Positions 15,814-24,934 of a stretch of DNA of 64,000 nt are shown in pieces. How positions within the stretch are numbered: position 1 is the stretch's first letter; each line of letters begins with the position of its first letter. Both the position numbers and the translations under genes were made by a program. The stretch covers positions 1,760,001-1,824,000 of the forward strand of contig NZ_JARKIN010000001.1 of assembly GCF_029351045.1 (NCBI RefSeq), read 5' to 3'. The DNA is from Streptomyces sp. WMMB303. Its GTDB lineage: Bacteria; Actinomycetota; Actinomycetes; Streptomycetales; Streptomycetaceae. The notes under the pieces were generated by a model, which saw only the letters and a list, made by a program, of their open reading frames with translations, was not told the origin of the DNA and did no database searches.

Positions 15814-18800
15814 TCAGGCGTCGCGCACCAGCGCGACGGCTTCCGCCAGAGTGAGGCCCGCACCGGAAGCGTAGGCCCGCGCGTACGCTCCTCCCGCGGG
15901 CAGTGCTTCCCGCACGGCCGCTTCGGCGGCCCTCCGCGACTCACGCTCGACGGGGTGCGGGAAGTGCCCCTCCGGCAGCTTCGAGAGGCCGTCGTAGCCA
16001 CCGATCAGGCGCCCGCCCTCGGCGGCCCGGCCGAGCAGGGCCAGGGCCCGTGCGGCGGTGAGCAACTGGCTCAGTGTCAGGTGCGGGGCGATGGCCTCCG
16101 CCACCACCTCGCGGGTCTTGACGATCGACTCCTGGACGGTGGCCAGCGCCTCGGCGCCCCGGCCGTCCTCGACGTACGTCCAGGCCAGCACACCCTCGAT
16201 CATCCCCGCGAAGAGCTGCGGGACCCGCTCGGCGAACTGGTCGACCAGCGGGATCAGCAGCGCCCGCGCCCGGGCGGTCCGGCCCAGCCGGGTGAGGTGG
16301 ATGGCCCACTGCACGGCAGCGAAGTTGGGGCCTTCGCCACCCATGTGCTCCGATTCCTCTGTGGCCTCCTCCATCAGCCGCTCGCCCTCGGCGACCTGTG
16401 CCGGGTCACCCAGCTCCACCAGCACCGAGCCCAACCGGGACTTGAGCTGCGGCACCTGGCTGTACGCCCCGAGCTGATCGGCCCGGGCGATGGCGTGCCG
16501 GCAGTCCTCGGCGGCCCGTGCGAACTCCCCCCGGGCGGTGAGCGCCTCGGCGCGGCCCGAGAGCGCCTCGGCCTCTCCCCAGGCGTCCCCGACCCGGCGG
16601 AAGATCTCCAGGCTCTCCGCCGCGTCCATGGCCGACCGGTCCCAGGTCTCGGGGTGATCGCTGGTGAGTTTGGCGCGGAGCTGGAGGGCGAAGGCCAGCT
16701 CCCATTCGTAGCCCAGTTCGCGGCAGCCCGCCACGAAGGCGTCGGACAGTTCCGCGAGCTTGCCCACCTCACCGGTCATCAGCCAGGCGAAGAACCACAT
16801 GCAGCCGGGGATCCGGCACACCTGCGGCATGCCCGGTGAGTAGACCCGGGTGATGGTGCGCAGCTCCGCCTGCCGCTGCGGACTCGACAGCTCCTGCACG
16901 CCCTCCTCCGCGTCCGCCAGCACCATCAGCCGCGCCCCGCGCCGGGCCTCCCACAGCTGCTCCTCGCTCATGGGCGGCGGTTTCGCGGTGCACGGCTCGT
17001 AGAGCGGCGGCGCGGGGCGGACCGGGGTGGCGAAGGGGTCGGGGCCGAGTGCCAGCGCGGCGTCCCCCCAGTGGCGCGCGTCGCCGCGGTGGCCGCGCAG
17101 CTGCCAGAACCAGCTCATGGACAGGATCATGCACAGCGCCTCGTGCTCGTCCCCGGTGGCGACGGCTCGGCGCAGTGCGGCACGGATGTTGTCGTGCTCG
17201 CGCTCCAGCCGGTCCAGCCAGGCGACCTGCTGTGGCCCGCGCAGCAGCGGATCGGCGTTCCGGGCCAGTTCGCGGTAGACGACCAGATGGCGGCGCTCGG
17301 CGTGCTCCCGTTCGCCCGGTACCGCGTCCAGCTTCTCGGCGGCGTACTCGGCGACGGTCTCCAGCAGCCGGTAGCGCATCCCGGCCGCGTCGTCGGGGGC
17401 GGCCACCACCAGCGACTTGTCGACAAGGGAACTCAGCAGTGCGGCGATGTCCCCGTCCGTCCGCTCGGCCAGATCCGCGCACACCTCCTCGACCTGCTCA
17501 AGCCGGCAGCCACCCACGAAGACCGACAGCCGGCGCAGCACGTCCCGCTCCGCCGCGTCCAGCAGCTCCCACGACCAGTCGACCACCGCGCGCAGCGTCT
17601 GCTGTCGCGGCAGCACCGTCCGATTGCCGCTGTTCAGCAGCCGGAACCGCTGGTCGAGACGGCGGGCGAGCTGACCCGGGGTCAGCGAACGCAGCCGGGC
17701 CGCCGCCAGCTCGATCGCCAGCGGCAATCCGTCCAGCCGGCGGCAGATCTCCGCACACGCCGCCGGATCGTCCTCGACCCGGAACCCGGGACGCGCGGAG
17801 GCACCCCGTTCGGCCAGCAGCCGCAGCGCCACCGGGTCCGGCAGCGGCTCGACCGGGCGGACGAACTCACCCGGCACACCGAGCGGTTCCCGGCTGGTGG
17901 CCAGCACGCTGACCCCCGGGCACTCCACCAGCAGCCGCTCCACCACCCGCGCCGCCGCCCCGACGAGATGCTCGCAGTTGTCCAGCACCAGCAGCATCCG
18001 GCGGGCCGCGCAGCGTTCGGACAACTGGGCCAGCGGATCTCCCGCCGTGGGGTCGGAGGCCGCCCGCAGCCCCTCGGCCGTGGTGCCGGTCAGCAGCGTC
18101 TCGCGCCCACCGAGCGCGGTGAGCACCGCCTCCGCCGTCGCGCCCTGGTCGTCCGGGTCCCGTACGGCGGCGAGTTCGGCAACCCACACGCCGTCCGCCC
18201 ACTCAGCGCCGCGCTCCGCGCGGGCCCGCGCCGCCGCCTCCAGCGACAGCCGCGTCTTGCCCGCCCCACCGGGTCCGGTCAGCGTCACCAGCCGCGCCGC
18301 ACCCAGCTCCCGGCACAGCGACTCGATCTCGCCCTCCCGACCCACGAACGAGGTCAGACCGGCCCGCAGATTCCCCGGCGCCCGCCGGGAGGGCCGTCCC
18401 GCGGCGGGCTCCGCGGAACGCTCCGGGACGGGCGCCGGAGGATCGTCGGCCAGCAGGCGGGCGTGCAGCTCGCGAAGTTCGGCACCCGGGTCGGTGCCGA
18501 GCTGGTCGGCGAGCCGGGCGCGGACCGCCTCGTAGGCGGCCAGCGCCTCGGCGGTACGGCCCGCGTCGCGCAGCGCGCGCAGCAGGACCGCCTGCAGCGG
18601 CTCGTCGATCGGGTGCTCGGCGGCCAACTGCCGCACCGAGGGCAGCACTTCCTCCGCCCGGCCGAGTGCGAGCGCCGCCTCGGCCCGCTGCCGGCGGGCG
18701 CCCAGCGCACGGTCGGCGGCGCGGACACCGGCGGCCCCGCCCCCGTCGGGAAGGTCGCTCAGCGCGGGACCGTGCCACAGGGCGAGGGCGTCGTCCAGGA

Positions 18801-19182
18801 GGTCGGCGGCCTTGGCGGGATCGTCGTCGGCGAGCGCGGCGGCCCCTTCGGCCGCCAGCCGCTCGAAGCGGTACAGATCGATGTCGTCGCGGTCGGCCAC
18901 CAGCCGGTAGCCGCCTTCCCCGGAGCCCACCGCCTCCCGGCCCAGGGATCTGCGCAGCCGTCCGACGAGCGCCTGGAGCGCCGCCGTCTCATCGGCCGGC
19001 GGGTCCTCGCGCTCCCCCCACACCGATGCAGCGAGCTCGCCGGAGCGCACCGTGCGGCCCCCCGCGAGGGCGAGCGCGGTCAGCAGGGCGCGCAGCCGCG
19101 CTCCCCCGATCGGCACGGCGGTGCCGTCCTGGCGGAGGGCCTGGGTGGTTCCCAGAACGCGATAGAGGTAGCGCACCCTCAC
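15814..19182 (-). CDS. AfsR-like SARP/NB-ARC/TPR transcriptional regulator
   Basis: The 1122-residue protein has an OmpR-like winged helix (about 1-95), a bacterial transcriptional activation domain (BTAD, about 100-245, LAALWHGPAL, AYEAVRARLADQLGTDPG), an NB-ARC ATPase (P-loop TGPGGAGKTR near 295, MLLVLDNCEH, and GLPLAIELAAARL) and a C-terminal TPR-rich half (about 650-1110). This is the architecture of AfsR and other pathway activators of secondary metabolism. The GTG at 19182 begins the conserved RVRYLYRVLG start; longer starts exist but only add a Pro/Arg-rich tail. Its targets are unknown; nearest downstream gene is the convergent DrrAB exporter. Confidence 0.9.
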   Translation of the reverse strand: MRVRYLYRVLGTTQALRQDGTAVPIGGARLRALLTALALAGGRTVRSGELAASVWGEREDPPADETAALQALVGRLRRSLGREAVGSGEGGYRLVADRDDIDLYRFERLAAEGAAALADDDPAKAADLLDDALALWHGPALSDLPDGGGAAGVRAADRALGARRQRAEAALALGRAEEVLPSVRQLAAEHPIDEPLQAVLLRALRDAGRTAEALAAYEAVRARLADQLGTDPGAELRELHARLLADDPPAPVPERSAEPAAGRPSRRAPGNLRAGLTSFVGREGEIESLCRELGAARLVTLTGPGGAGKTRLSLEAAARARAERGAEWADGVWVAELAAVRDPDDQGATAEAVLTALGGRETLLTGTTAEGLRAASDPTAGDPLAQLSERCAARRMLLVLDNCEHLVGAAARVVERLLVECPGVSVLATSREPLGVPGEFVRPVEPLPDPVALRLLAERGASARPGFRVEDDPAACAEICRRLDGLPLAIELAAARLRSLTPGQLARRLDQRFRLLNSGNRTVLPRQQTLRAVVDWSWELLDAAERDVLRRLSVFVGGCRLEQVEEVCADLAERTDGDIAALLSSLVDKSLVVAAPDDAAGMRYRLLETVAEYAAEKLDAVPGEREHAERRHLVVYRELARNADPLLRGPQQVAWLDRLEREHDNIRAALRRAVATGDEHEALCMILSMSWFWQLRGHRGDARHWGDAALALGPDPFATPVRPAPPLYEPCTAKPPPMSEEQLWEARRGARLMVLADAEEGVQELSSPQRQAELRTITRVYSPGMPQVCRIPGCMWFFAWLMTGEVGKLAELSDAFVAGCRELGYEWELAFALQLRAKLTSDHPETWDRSAMDAAESLEIFRRVGDAWGEAEALSGRAEALTARGEFARAAEDCRHAIARADQLGAYSQVPQLKSRLGSVLVELGDPAQVAEGERLMEEATEESEHMGGEGPNFAAVQWAIHLTRLGRTARARALLIPLVDQFAERVPQLFAGMIEGVLAWTYVEDGRGAEALATVQESIVKTREVVAEAIAPHLTLSQLLTAARALALLGRAAEGGRLIGGYDGLSKLPEGHFPHPVERESRRAAEAAVREALPAGGAYARAYASGAGLTLAEAVALVRDA

Positions 19183-19369
19183 ATACTGCCATCGGCCGCC
19201 CGGAACCCGGCGGGCAGACGGCCGGCAGACGGCGGGCACGGTCCGCTCCGGCGCCTTCCGGGCGACCGGGAGCGATTTCCGGGGACGGTTTCCGGAGATC
19301 CGGGGGCCGGAGCGCGGACGGGAGGCAGACCGCGGGCCGCTGGGGCGTGCGCGTGCCACCGGACGCCGA

Positions 19370-19410
19370 ACGGGCCGGGCGCACAGTGGAGTCCGTGCGA
19401 CCCGGCCCGT
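19370..19410 (-). terminator. hairpin after the His-rich secreted protein gene
   Basis: Outer arms ACGGGCCGGG and its perfect complement enclose a smaller GCAC/GTGC pair; the structure lies 15 bases beyond the stop of the minus-strand gene. Confidence 0.55.
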
Positions 19411-19424
19411 GGCGTGCCCGTCGA

Positions 19425-19790
19425 TCAGGCGCGGCGGCAGTCCTTACCGCGGACCCACTTGGGGGTGTTGGCGTAGCCGGAACCGCCGTGCCTGCTCATG
19501 CAGAGCACCTTGTGGTGGCCGTGCCGGGTCTTGATGGTGAACGGTCCGCGGATGTCGCCGCGACGCGGGGCGTTGATCGCGTGGCACCGGCCGCTGCCGA
19601 CCGCGGCGTGGTGGTGGTCGCGGTGGTCCCACTCCAGCCGATCGCAGACGTAGCCACGCTTGTGGTGGTGACCGCCGTCCGGCCCGTCACCGGCCACCGC
19701 CGCCACCGGGGCCATGCCCACCAGCGCGGTCGCCATCGCCGCCACCACGGTCAGGGCCCGTGCGCGGCGGGTTGTTGCCGTCTTCCTCAT
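19425..19790 (-). CDS. small secreted His-rich protein with four cysteines
   Basis: A Sec signal peptide (MRKTATTRRAR, hydrophobic core to VAAVAGD) precedes a mature domain of about 88 residues rich in His (GGHHHK, DHHHAAV, RHGHHK) with four Cys, in YVCDRL, GRCHAI, VLCMSR and KDCRRA, likely forming two disulfides. I do not recognise a named family; similar small exported proteins with an RGPFTIKTRHGHHKVLC-type core are common in streptomycetes. GGA precedes the ATG by about ten bases. Metal binding is plausible from composition but unproved. It is flanked by a terminator and lies alone. Confidence 0.7.
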   Translation of the reverse strand: MRKTATTRRARALTVVAAMATALVGMAPVAAVAGDGPDGGHHHKRGYVCDRLEWDHRDHHHAAVGSGRCHAINAPRRGDIRGPFTIKTRHGHHKVLCMSRHGGSGYANTPKWVRGKDCRRA

Positions 19791-19913
19791 CTGGCTGTCC
19801 TTTCCACTTCCCGCGTCTGCTCCGCCCCTGTCGGCGGGACGTCGGGAGATGTGCGTTCGCACCGGTTCAGAACAGCAGGCTTCGCGGCTTCTGGTCCGGA
19901 ATCCGCCGTAACA

Positions 19914-20870
19914 TCACTCTTTGAGCGAGTCCACACCACCCTGTCGGTGGCATTGGCAGCGCGCGGGAGAGGGAACGGCGCTCGCCGCCTCGCGCAGGAC
20001 GCGCAGCGCCACCCTGACCGCCGGGCGACGCAGCAGCCCGTCCCGGGTGACCGCGAACAGCCGGCGGGTGGGCGTGGGCTCCAGAGGACGCAGCGCCACC
20101 CCGGCGGGCAGCGGCCCCCGCCCCAGCCGGGGCAGCAGGGCGATGCCCAACCCCGCCGCGACCAGGGCGACCTGAGTCTGGAACTCGGCCACGTAGTAGG
20201 CGACGTCCGGCTCCTGGCCCGCGGTGCGCAGCGTCGTGTGCAGCCAGTCGTGGCAGACGGTGCCCGGCGGCTGGCACACCCAGCGACGGCCGGCCAGATC
20301 CGCCGTCTCCAGGGTGTCCAGCGCGGCCAGCGGATGTCCGTCCGGCACCAGCACCTCGCAGGTGTCCTCGCCCAGCGGAACGCTGCGCACTCCCTCGGGT
20401 GCGGGCATCGGGGCGATGTCCCAGTCGTGGGCCAGGGCCAGATCGATCTCACCCTTGGCCACCAGCCCCACCGACAGGTGCGGATCGACCTCCGACATCC
20501 GCAGGTCCAACTGCGGGTGCTCGGCGGCGAGTTCGGCCAGCACCCGGGGCATCAGCCCGCGAGCGCCGCTGGGGAAGGCGGCGAGCCGCAGTTGGCCCGC
20601 AGGGTACCCCTTGCGCTGCTCCAGCGCGACCTCGGCCCGTTCGACGAGGCCGAGCACCTCCTCCGCGGTACGCACCAGCATCAGCGCGTCGTCGGTGAGG
20701 GCGATGCCACGCCCGGCCCGCTCCAGCAGTGCGGTACCGGTCTCCCGTTCCAGCTTGGCGACCTGCTGGGAGACGGCGGACGGGGTGTAGCCGAGCGCCT
20801 GCGCGGCCTTGCCCACCGAACCGTGCAGGTGGACGGCGTGCAGCGCACGCAGTCTGGACAGGTCGAGCAC
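19914..20870 (-). CDS. LysR-family transcriptional regulator
   Basis: The 318-residue protein begins with a LysR helix-turn-helix (LRALHAVHLHGSVGKAAQAL, YTPSAVSQQVAKLE) followed by the two-lobed effector domain (LRLAAFPSGA, IDLALAHDWD, VALVAAGLGIALLPRL). It is divergent from an EamA exporter, the standard LysR arrangement, and a perfect 19-base palindrome lies in the shared promoter region. GAGGGG lies nine bases before the GTG at 20870. It probably controls the exporter and itself in response to an amino acid or metabolite. Confidence 0.92.
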   Translation of the reverse strand: MLDLSRLRALHAVHLHGSVGKAAQALGYTPSAVSQQVAKLERETGTALLERAGRGIALTDDALMLVRTAEEVLGLVERAEVALEQRKGYPAGQLRLAAFPSGARGLMPRVLAELAAEHPQLDLRMSEVDPHLSVGLVAKGEIDLALAHDWDIAPMPAPEGVRSVPLGEDTCEVLVPDGHPLAALDTLETADLAGRRWVCQPPGTVCHDWLHTTLRTAGQEPDVAYYVAEFQTQVALVAAGLGIALLPRLGRGPLPAGVALRPLEPTPTRRLFAVTRDGLLRRPAVRVALRVLREAASAVPSPARCQCHRQGGVDSLKE

Positions 20871-20934
20871 GACTCTGCGCCCCTCTCCGGTTTCCGCGCC
20901 CGCACGGCGGGCACGGCGATCCAGCAGCACGGAC

Positions 20935-20953
20935 GATTCAGCATTGCTGAATC
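20935..20953. promoter_or_regulatory. palindromic LysR-type operator
   Basis: GATTCAGCA-T-TGCTGAATC is a perfect 9+1+9 palindrome containing the T-N11-A LysR motif, placed between the divergent LysR and EamA genes. Confidence 0.75.
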
Positions 20954-21009
20954 CAACCATGAAGAAGCCTGTGCTGGTACTGAACGGTCCGGACCGCGAC
21001 GATCGAAGC

Positions 21010-21996
21010 ATGCGTCTGCGTCCCCTCCACTGCGCCCTCGCCGTGCTCGTCGCCGCCGTCTGGGGCGTCAACTTCGTCGTCATCGAGGTCGGGCTGCGGC
21101 ACTTTCCGCCGCTGCTCTTCTCCGCGCTGCGCTTCCTGGTCGCCGCGCTCCCCGCCGTCTTCCTCGTCCGCCGGCCCGGCGTCGCGCTGCGCTGGATCGT
21201 CGCTGTCGGACTGGCCCTGGGGGTGGCGAAGTTCGGGCTGCTGTTCATCGGGATGCGCGCCGGGATGCCCGCGGGGCTCTCCTCGCTCGTCCTCCAGGTG
21301 CAGGCGGTCTTCACCGCCGTCTTCGCCGCCGCGTTCCTGCGCGAACGCCTCGGCCGGGTGCGGCTGGCCGGTATGGCGGTGGCGCTCACCGGGATCGCGG
21401 TGGCCGGCGCGGGGCAGGGCTCGGCGGGTCCGCTGGGCGGCTTCCTCCTGGTCGTCGCGGCGGCCGCGGCCTGGGGCGTGTCCAACGTACTGACCCGCAA
21501 GGCGGCACCCCCGGACGCGCTCTCGTGGATGGTGTGGGTGAGTCTCGTCCCCCCGCTGCCGCTGGCGGTGCTCTCCCTCCTCTTCGAAGGCCCCGCCGCC
21601 GACCTCGCGGCGCTGCGCTCCCTCGACCCGGGCGGACTCGGCGCCGTCTGCTTCGTCGCCTGGGTCGCGACCCTCTTCGGCTTCGCCGCCTGGGGATTCC
21701 TGCTGCGGCACTACGACGCCTCGTCCGTGGCGCCCTTCTCGCTGCTGGTGCCGGTCTTCGGCATGACCTCGGCAGCGGTACTGCTGGGCGAGCGCGTCAC
21801 CGCGCTGGACGCCCTGGCCGCCGCGTTGCTGATCGGCGGGGTCACGCTGGTGTCCCTGGCGGGACGGCGCGGCGGACAGCTGGTGGCGGCCGGGGCACGC
21901 GGGGCGGCGACGGCAGAGGAGCCCCCGGCAGCATCCTCCGCGACGTCCCCCGCAGCGCCCGGAGCAGCGCCGAAGTCCGCCGCGGGGGCGCCGTAG
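21010..21996 (+). CDS. EamA/DMT-family metabolite exporter
   Basis: Ten hydrophobic segments with the internal duplication of the EamA fold are visible (AVLVAAVWGVNFVVIEVGL opening repeat one, LVVAAAAAWGVSNVLTRKA opening repeat two), 328 residues in all. Relatives such as YdcZ/RhaT/EamA export amino acids or metabolites. The C-terminus has an Ala/Pro-rich tail. ATG 21010 is the conserved start; ATG 20959 would add 17 residues. Divergent from the LysR gene that probably controls it. Confidence 0.88.
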   Translation: MRLRPLHCALAVLVAAVWGVNFVVIEVGLRHFPPLLFSALRFLVAALPAVFLVRRPGVALRWIVAVGLALGVAKFGLLFIGMRAGMPAGLSSLVLQVQAVFTAVFAAAFLRERLGRVRLAGMAVALTGIAVAGAGQGSAGPLGGFLLVVAAAAAWGVSNVLTRKAAPPDALSWMVWVSLVPPLPLAVLSLLFEGPAADLAALRSLDPGGLGAVCFVAWVATLFGFAAWGFLLRHYDASSVAPFSLLVPVFGMTSAAVLLGERVTALDALAAALLIGGVTLVSLAGRRGGQLVAAGARGAATAEEPPAASSATSPAAPGAAPKSAAGAP

Positions 21997-22168
21997 CGCT
22001 GCTCCGAGGCCGCCGCGGAGCGCGGGAACCGAGCCGGACCCGGCGGCGGCAGGGCACACGGGGTACAGAGCGTCCGACACGGGTCGATGCCCCGCTCCCT
22101 GCGCACCAACGGCCGGTGTCGGGCGCGGGGTTCGCGGGGTCCGGCCGCTGCGGGTACGGTCTGGCCCC

Positions 22169-22966
22169 ATGACCAGCACCGCCACCCACCCGGACCACCA
22201 CCGGATCAGTCCGGTCTTCCTCGGACTCGTCGCGATCATGGCGGTCTCCGGCTGGGCCGTCTGGGCCGGCTGGGCCGAGGTGACGGGCGTCGCCGTGTTC
22301 TTCTTCGTGGTCTCCGGATGGATCATCTCGCTGTGCCTGCACGAGTACGCGCACGCGCGGTCGGCGCTGCGGGCCGGAGACGTGTCCGTGGGGGCGAAGG
22401 GCTATCTGACGCTCAACCCGCTGCACTACACGCACGCCATGCTCAGCATCGTGCTGCCGGTGCTCTTCGTCGTCCTCGGCGGCATCGGTCTGCCCGGCGG
22501 TGCGGTCTACATCGAGCGGGGCCGGATCAGGGGCCGCTGGAAGCACAGTCTGATCTCGGCGGCCGGACCGCTGACGAACGCGCTGTTCGCGGCCGTGCTC
22601 ACGGCGCCGTTCTGGCTCGGCGCCATGCACGACGTCCCCGTCGCCTTCCGCTGCGCACTGGCCTTTCTCGCGCTGCTCCAGGTGACCGCGGCGCTGCTGA
22701 ACCTGCTGCCGGTCCCCGGCCTCGACGGTTTCGGGGTCCTGGAACCCTGGCTGTCGCCCCGCGCCCGGCAGCAGGCGGAGCCCCTCGCCCCGTTCGGGCT
22801 GTTGATCGTCTTCGGATGCCTGTGGATTCCGCAGGTCAACGAGGTCTTCTGGGACTTCGTCGACACCCTGCTGCGGGGTCTGGACGTCTCCGAACCGGAG
22901 ACCTACCTGGGGCTGGAGTACTTCCGCTTCTGGGAGGGCGAACCCCAGAACGTGTTCGTCCCCTGA
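22169..22966 (+). CDS. M50-family (site-2) membrane metalloprotease
   Basis: The 265-residue integral membrane protein has the zinc motif HEYAH (58-62) inside a membrane segment and the second ligand in NLLPVPGLDGF (Asp near 187), the pattern of compact site-2 proteases without a PDZ domain. It probably cleaves membrane protein substrates, but no anti-sigma factor lies near. Unusually for the shortest family members it keeps a 60-residue tail rich in Glu and aromatic residues. TACGGT lies eight bases before the ATG and no ribosome site is seen, suggesting a leaderless mRNA. Confidence 0.9.
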   Translation: MTSTATHPDHHRISPVFLGLVAIMAVSGWAVWAGWAEVTGVAVFFFVVSGWIISLCLHEYAHARSALRAGDVSVGAKGYLTLNPLHYTHAMLSIVLPVLFVVLGGIGLPGGAVYIERGRIRGRWKHSLISAAGPLTNALFAAVLTAPFWLGAMHDVPVAFRCALAFLALLQVTAALLNLLPVPGLDGFGVLEPWLSPRARQQAEPLAPFGLLIVFGCLWIPQVNEVFWDFVDTLLRGLDVSEPETYLGLEYFRFWEGEPQNVFVP

Positions 22967-22976
22967 GCGAGCCGCC

Positions 22977-23183
22977 TCAGATGTCCCGGTGCTCCGCGGC
23001 CCGGGCCGTCCTGCGGTGGTAGTACCAGGCCATGTTCGAGGTCAGGCCCGCCAGCAGTACCCAGACGACACCGAGCCAGCTCCCGTTGGCGAAGGAGACC
23101 ACGGCCGCGACGGCGGCCAGGACACAGATGAGGGTCGCGTAGCGGGCGAGGCCCTTGGGCATGCGGCGGGCGGGGGCTGGCAT
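22977..23183 (-). CDS. small two-helix membrane protein
   Basis: A 68-residue protein with two membrane helices (TLICVLAAVAAVVSFANGSW and VVWVLLAGLTSNMAWYY) and charged ends; no family recognised. GGAG lies eight bases before the ATG at 23183. It is convergent with the M50 gene and lies upstream of, on the same strand as, nothing obvious; the MFS gene starts further upstream on that strand and ends only 70 bases before it, so the two could be co-transcribed. Confidence 0.6.
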   Translation of the reverse strand: MPAPARRMPKGLARYATLICVLAAVAAVVSFANGSWLGVVWVLLAGLTSNMAWYYHRRTARAAEHRDI

Positions 23184-23253
23184 GGCTCGGTCTCCAACGA
23201 GGGGTGCGGTGGTGCGCTGCGTACGCACGGATGTGCGCACCCGATATTGTCCC

Positions 23254-24735
23254 TCACCCCTCCCGGCGGGCGGCGCGGCGCCCGTACAGGACGTCGGCGA
23301 CGGCCACCACCAGCGCGGCCGCGACGAAGCACACGGCGGTGAGCAGACCGTAGTCCAGTGCGGTCGCCCAGTTGCGGCTGCCGGCCAGCCGGGCGAAGAA
23401 GACCGCGCCCACCGCGGCGATCCCGGCGGCCGAACCGATCCGCTGCCCGGTCTGGATCACTCCTCCCGCCGCCCCGCCCTGCGCGACCGGCACCGAGCGC
23501 AGGGCCAGGGTCTGGTTCGGGGAGATGACCAGCCCTGAGCCGAGCCCGGCCCACAGCATCGGCCCGGTCAGCGCCCAGCCCACCCCACCGTTCTGCACCT
23601 CGTGCACCGCGAGCGCCGCGCCCGCGAGACCGGTCAGGACCAGACCCAGCCCGACGGCGATCAGCGGACGGCCCACGCGGGTGATGAACCGGCCGCCGAT
23701 CGCCGACGAGATCGCCGAGCCGACGGCGAAGGGCGTCAGGGTGAGTCCGGCCTGCAGCGCGGTGTAGCCCATGCCGTTCTGCAGAAAGAGGGTGAAGATG
23801 AAGAAGATCGTGGTGAACCCGGCGAAGTAGACCAGCCCCAGCAGGGCGCCCAGCGAGTAGGAGCGGTCCCGGAAGAGCCGCAGGTCCACCAGGGGTTCCC
23901 CGCCCCGCCGCTGGTAGACCCGCTCCCACCCCACGAACGCGCAGATCAGCAGCGCGCCGACGGGAACCAGCAGCCACTTGCCCTGGCCCTGCCACTGCCG
24001 CTCCTCCACCAGGGGCAACATCAGCGCGAGCACCCCCGAGCCCAGCAGCGCCACACCGACGGGGTCGAGGCTGTGCCGGTGCCCGGTGTCGCGCTCGGCA
24101 CAGGCGTGCGGCACCAGCCGCAGCGCGAGCAGGAACGCGACGATGCCGATGGGCAGGTTCACGAAGAAGACCCAGCGCCAGCCCTCCGTCGCGCCGAAGA
24201 TCTGGATGAGCAGCCCGCCCAGCAGCGGTCCGACGGCGGTGGACAGGCCGATCGTGGAGCCGAGCAGGCCGAACGCCTTGCCGCGCTCGGCCCCCCGGAA
24301 GAGCTGCTGGATCATTCCGGAGATCTGCGGCATCAGCAGTCCGCCACCCACCCCCTGCACCGCGCGGGACCCCACCAGCCATCCGGCGCCCTGGGCGAAA
24401 CCGCAGGCCATGGATGCGGCGGTGAACAGGACCAGCCCGCCGAGGAAGGCGGTGCGTCTGCCCAGCGCGTCCCCGACCCGGCCGGCGGGAACGAGGACGA
24501 GCCCGAAGGTGAGGGCGTATCCGGAGACGACCCAGGAGAGGGCGGACTGCGAGGCGGCCAGCCCCTTCTCGATCGCGGGCAGCGCGACGTTCACGATGGA
24601 GACGTCCAGCAGGGACATGAAGCCGACGATCAGGCACACCGACAGCGCCTTCCAGCGCCGCGGATCCGGCGTGTACGGCTCCTCGTCCGCCGTCGTCCCG
24701 GCCCGCCCGGAGGCGGGTTCGGGCTGCTGTGCCAT
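23254..24735 (-). CDS. MFS drug exporter, 14-TM DHA2 (EmrB/QacA) type
   Basis: The 493-residue protein has the DHA2 hallmarks: FMSLLDVSIVNVALPAI in TM1, the GRVGDALGRR loop, and about 14 membrane segments. Relatives export antibiotics, dyes and quaternary compounds by proton antiport. A GGAGGA sits five bases before the ATG. It is divergent from a VOC-family gene, a pairing often seen in drug resistance, although no adjacent TetR or MarR regulator is present. Substrate not predictable. Confidence 0.92.
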   Translation of the reverse strand: MAQQPEPASGRAGTTADEEPYTPDPRRWKALSVCLIVGFMSLLDVSIVNVALPAIEKGLAASQSALSWVVSGYALTFGLVLVPAGRVGDALGRRTAFLGGLVLFTAASMACGFAQGAGWLVGSRAVQGVGGGLLMPQISGMIQQLFRGAERGKAFGLLGSTIGLSTAVGPLLGGLLIQIFGATEGWRWVFFVNLPIGIVAFLLALRLVPHACAERDTGHRHSLDPVGVALLGSGVLALMLPLVEERQWQGQGKWLLVPVGALLICAFVGWERVYQRRGGEPLVDLRLFRDRSYSLGALLGLVYFAGFTTIFFIFTLFLQNGMGYTALQAGLTLTPFAVGSAISSAIGGRFITRVGRPLIAVGLGLVLTGLAGAALAVHEVQNGGVGWALTGPMLWAGLGSGLVISPNQTLALRSVPVAQGGAAGGVIQTGQRIGSAAGIAAVGAVFFARLAGSRNWATALDYGLLTAVCFVAAALVVAVADVLYGRRAARREG

Positions 24736-24909
24736 CAGTTCCTCCCCGGCGGGCGCGCGCCGCGACCCGCCTTCGCCGACCCCATCATGGTCGGGGTGCG
24801 GTCCGCATGTCCGCGACGCGCCCGGCCCGGGACCGCCGGGTCGGCAGCGGTGTGCGTGACCTTCCGGTGCGCGGGCGCGCGCGCAGCACACGAACGCACG
24901 CTCCAAAGT

Positions 24910-24928
24910 ATTCAAGTTTGACTAGAGT
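24910..24928 (+). promoter_or_regulatory. promoter/operator of the VOC gene
   Basis: TAGAGT ends six bases before the ATG, pointing to a leaderless mRNA. Just upstream an AT-rich dyad TCAA-GT-TTGA (24913-24922) flanked by AGTAT and ACT looks like a repressor half-site pair; it stands out in this G+C-rich DNA. Confidence 0.5.
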
Positions 24929-24934
24929 GAAGGC

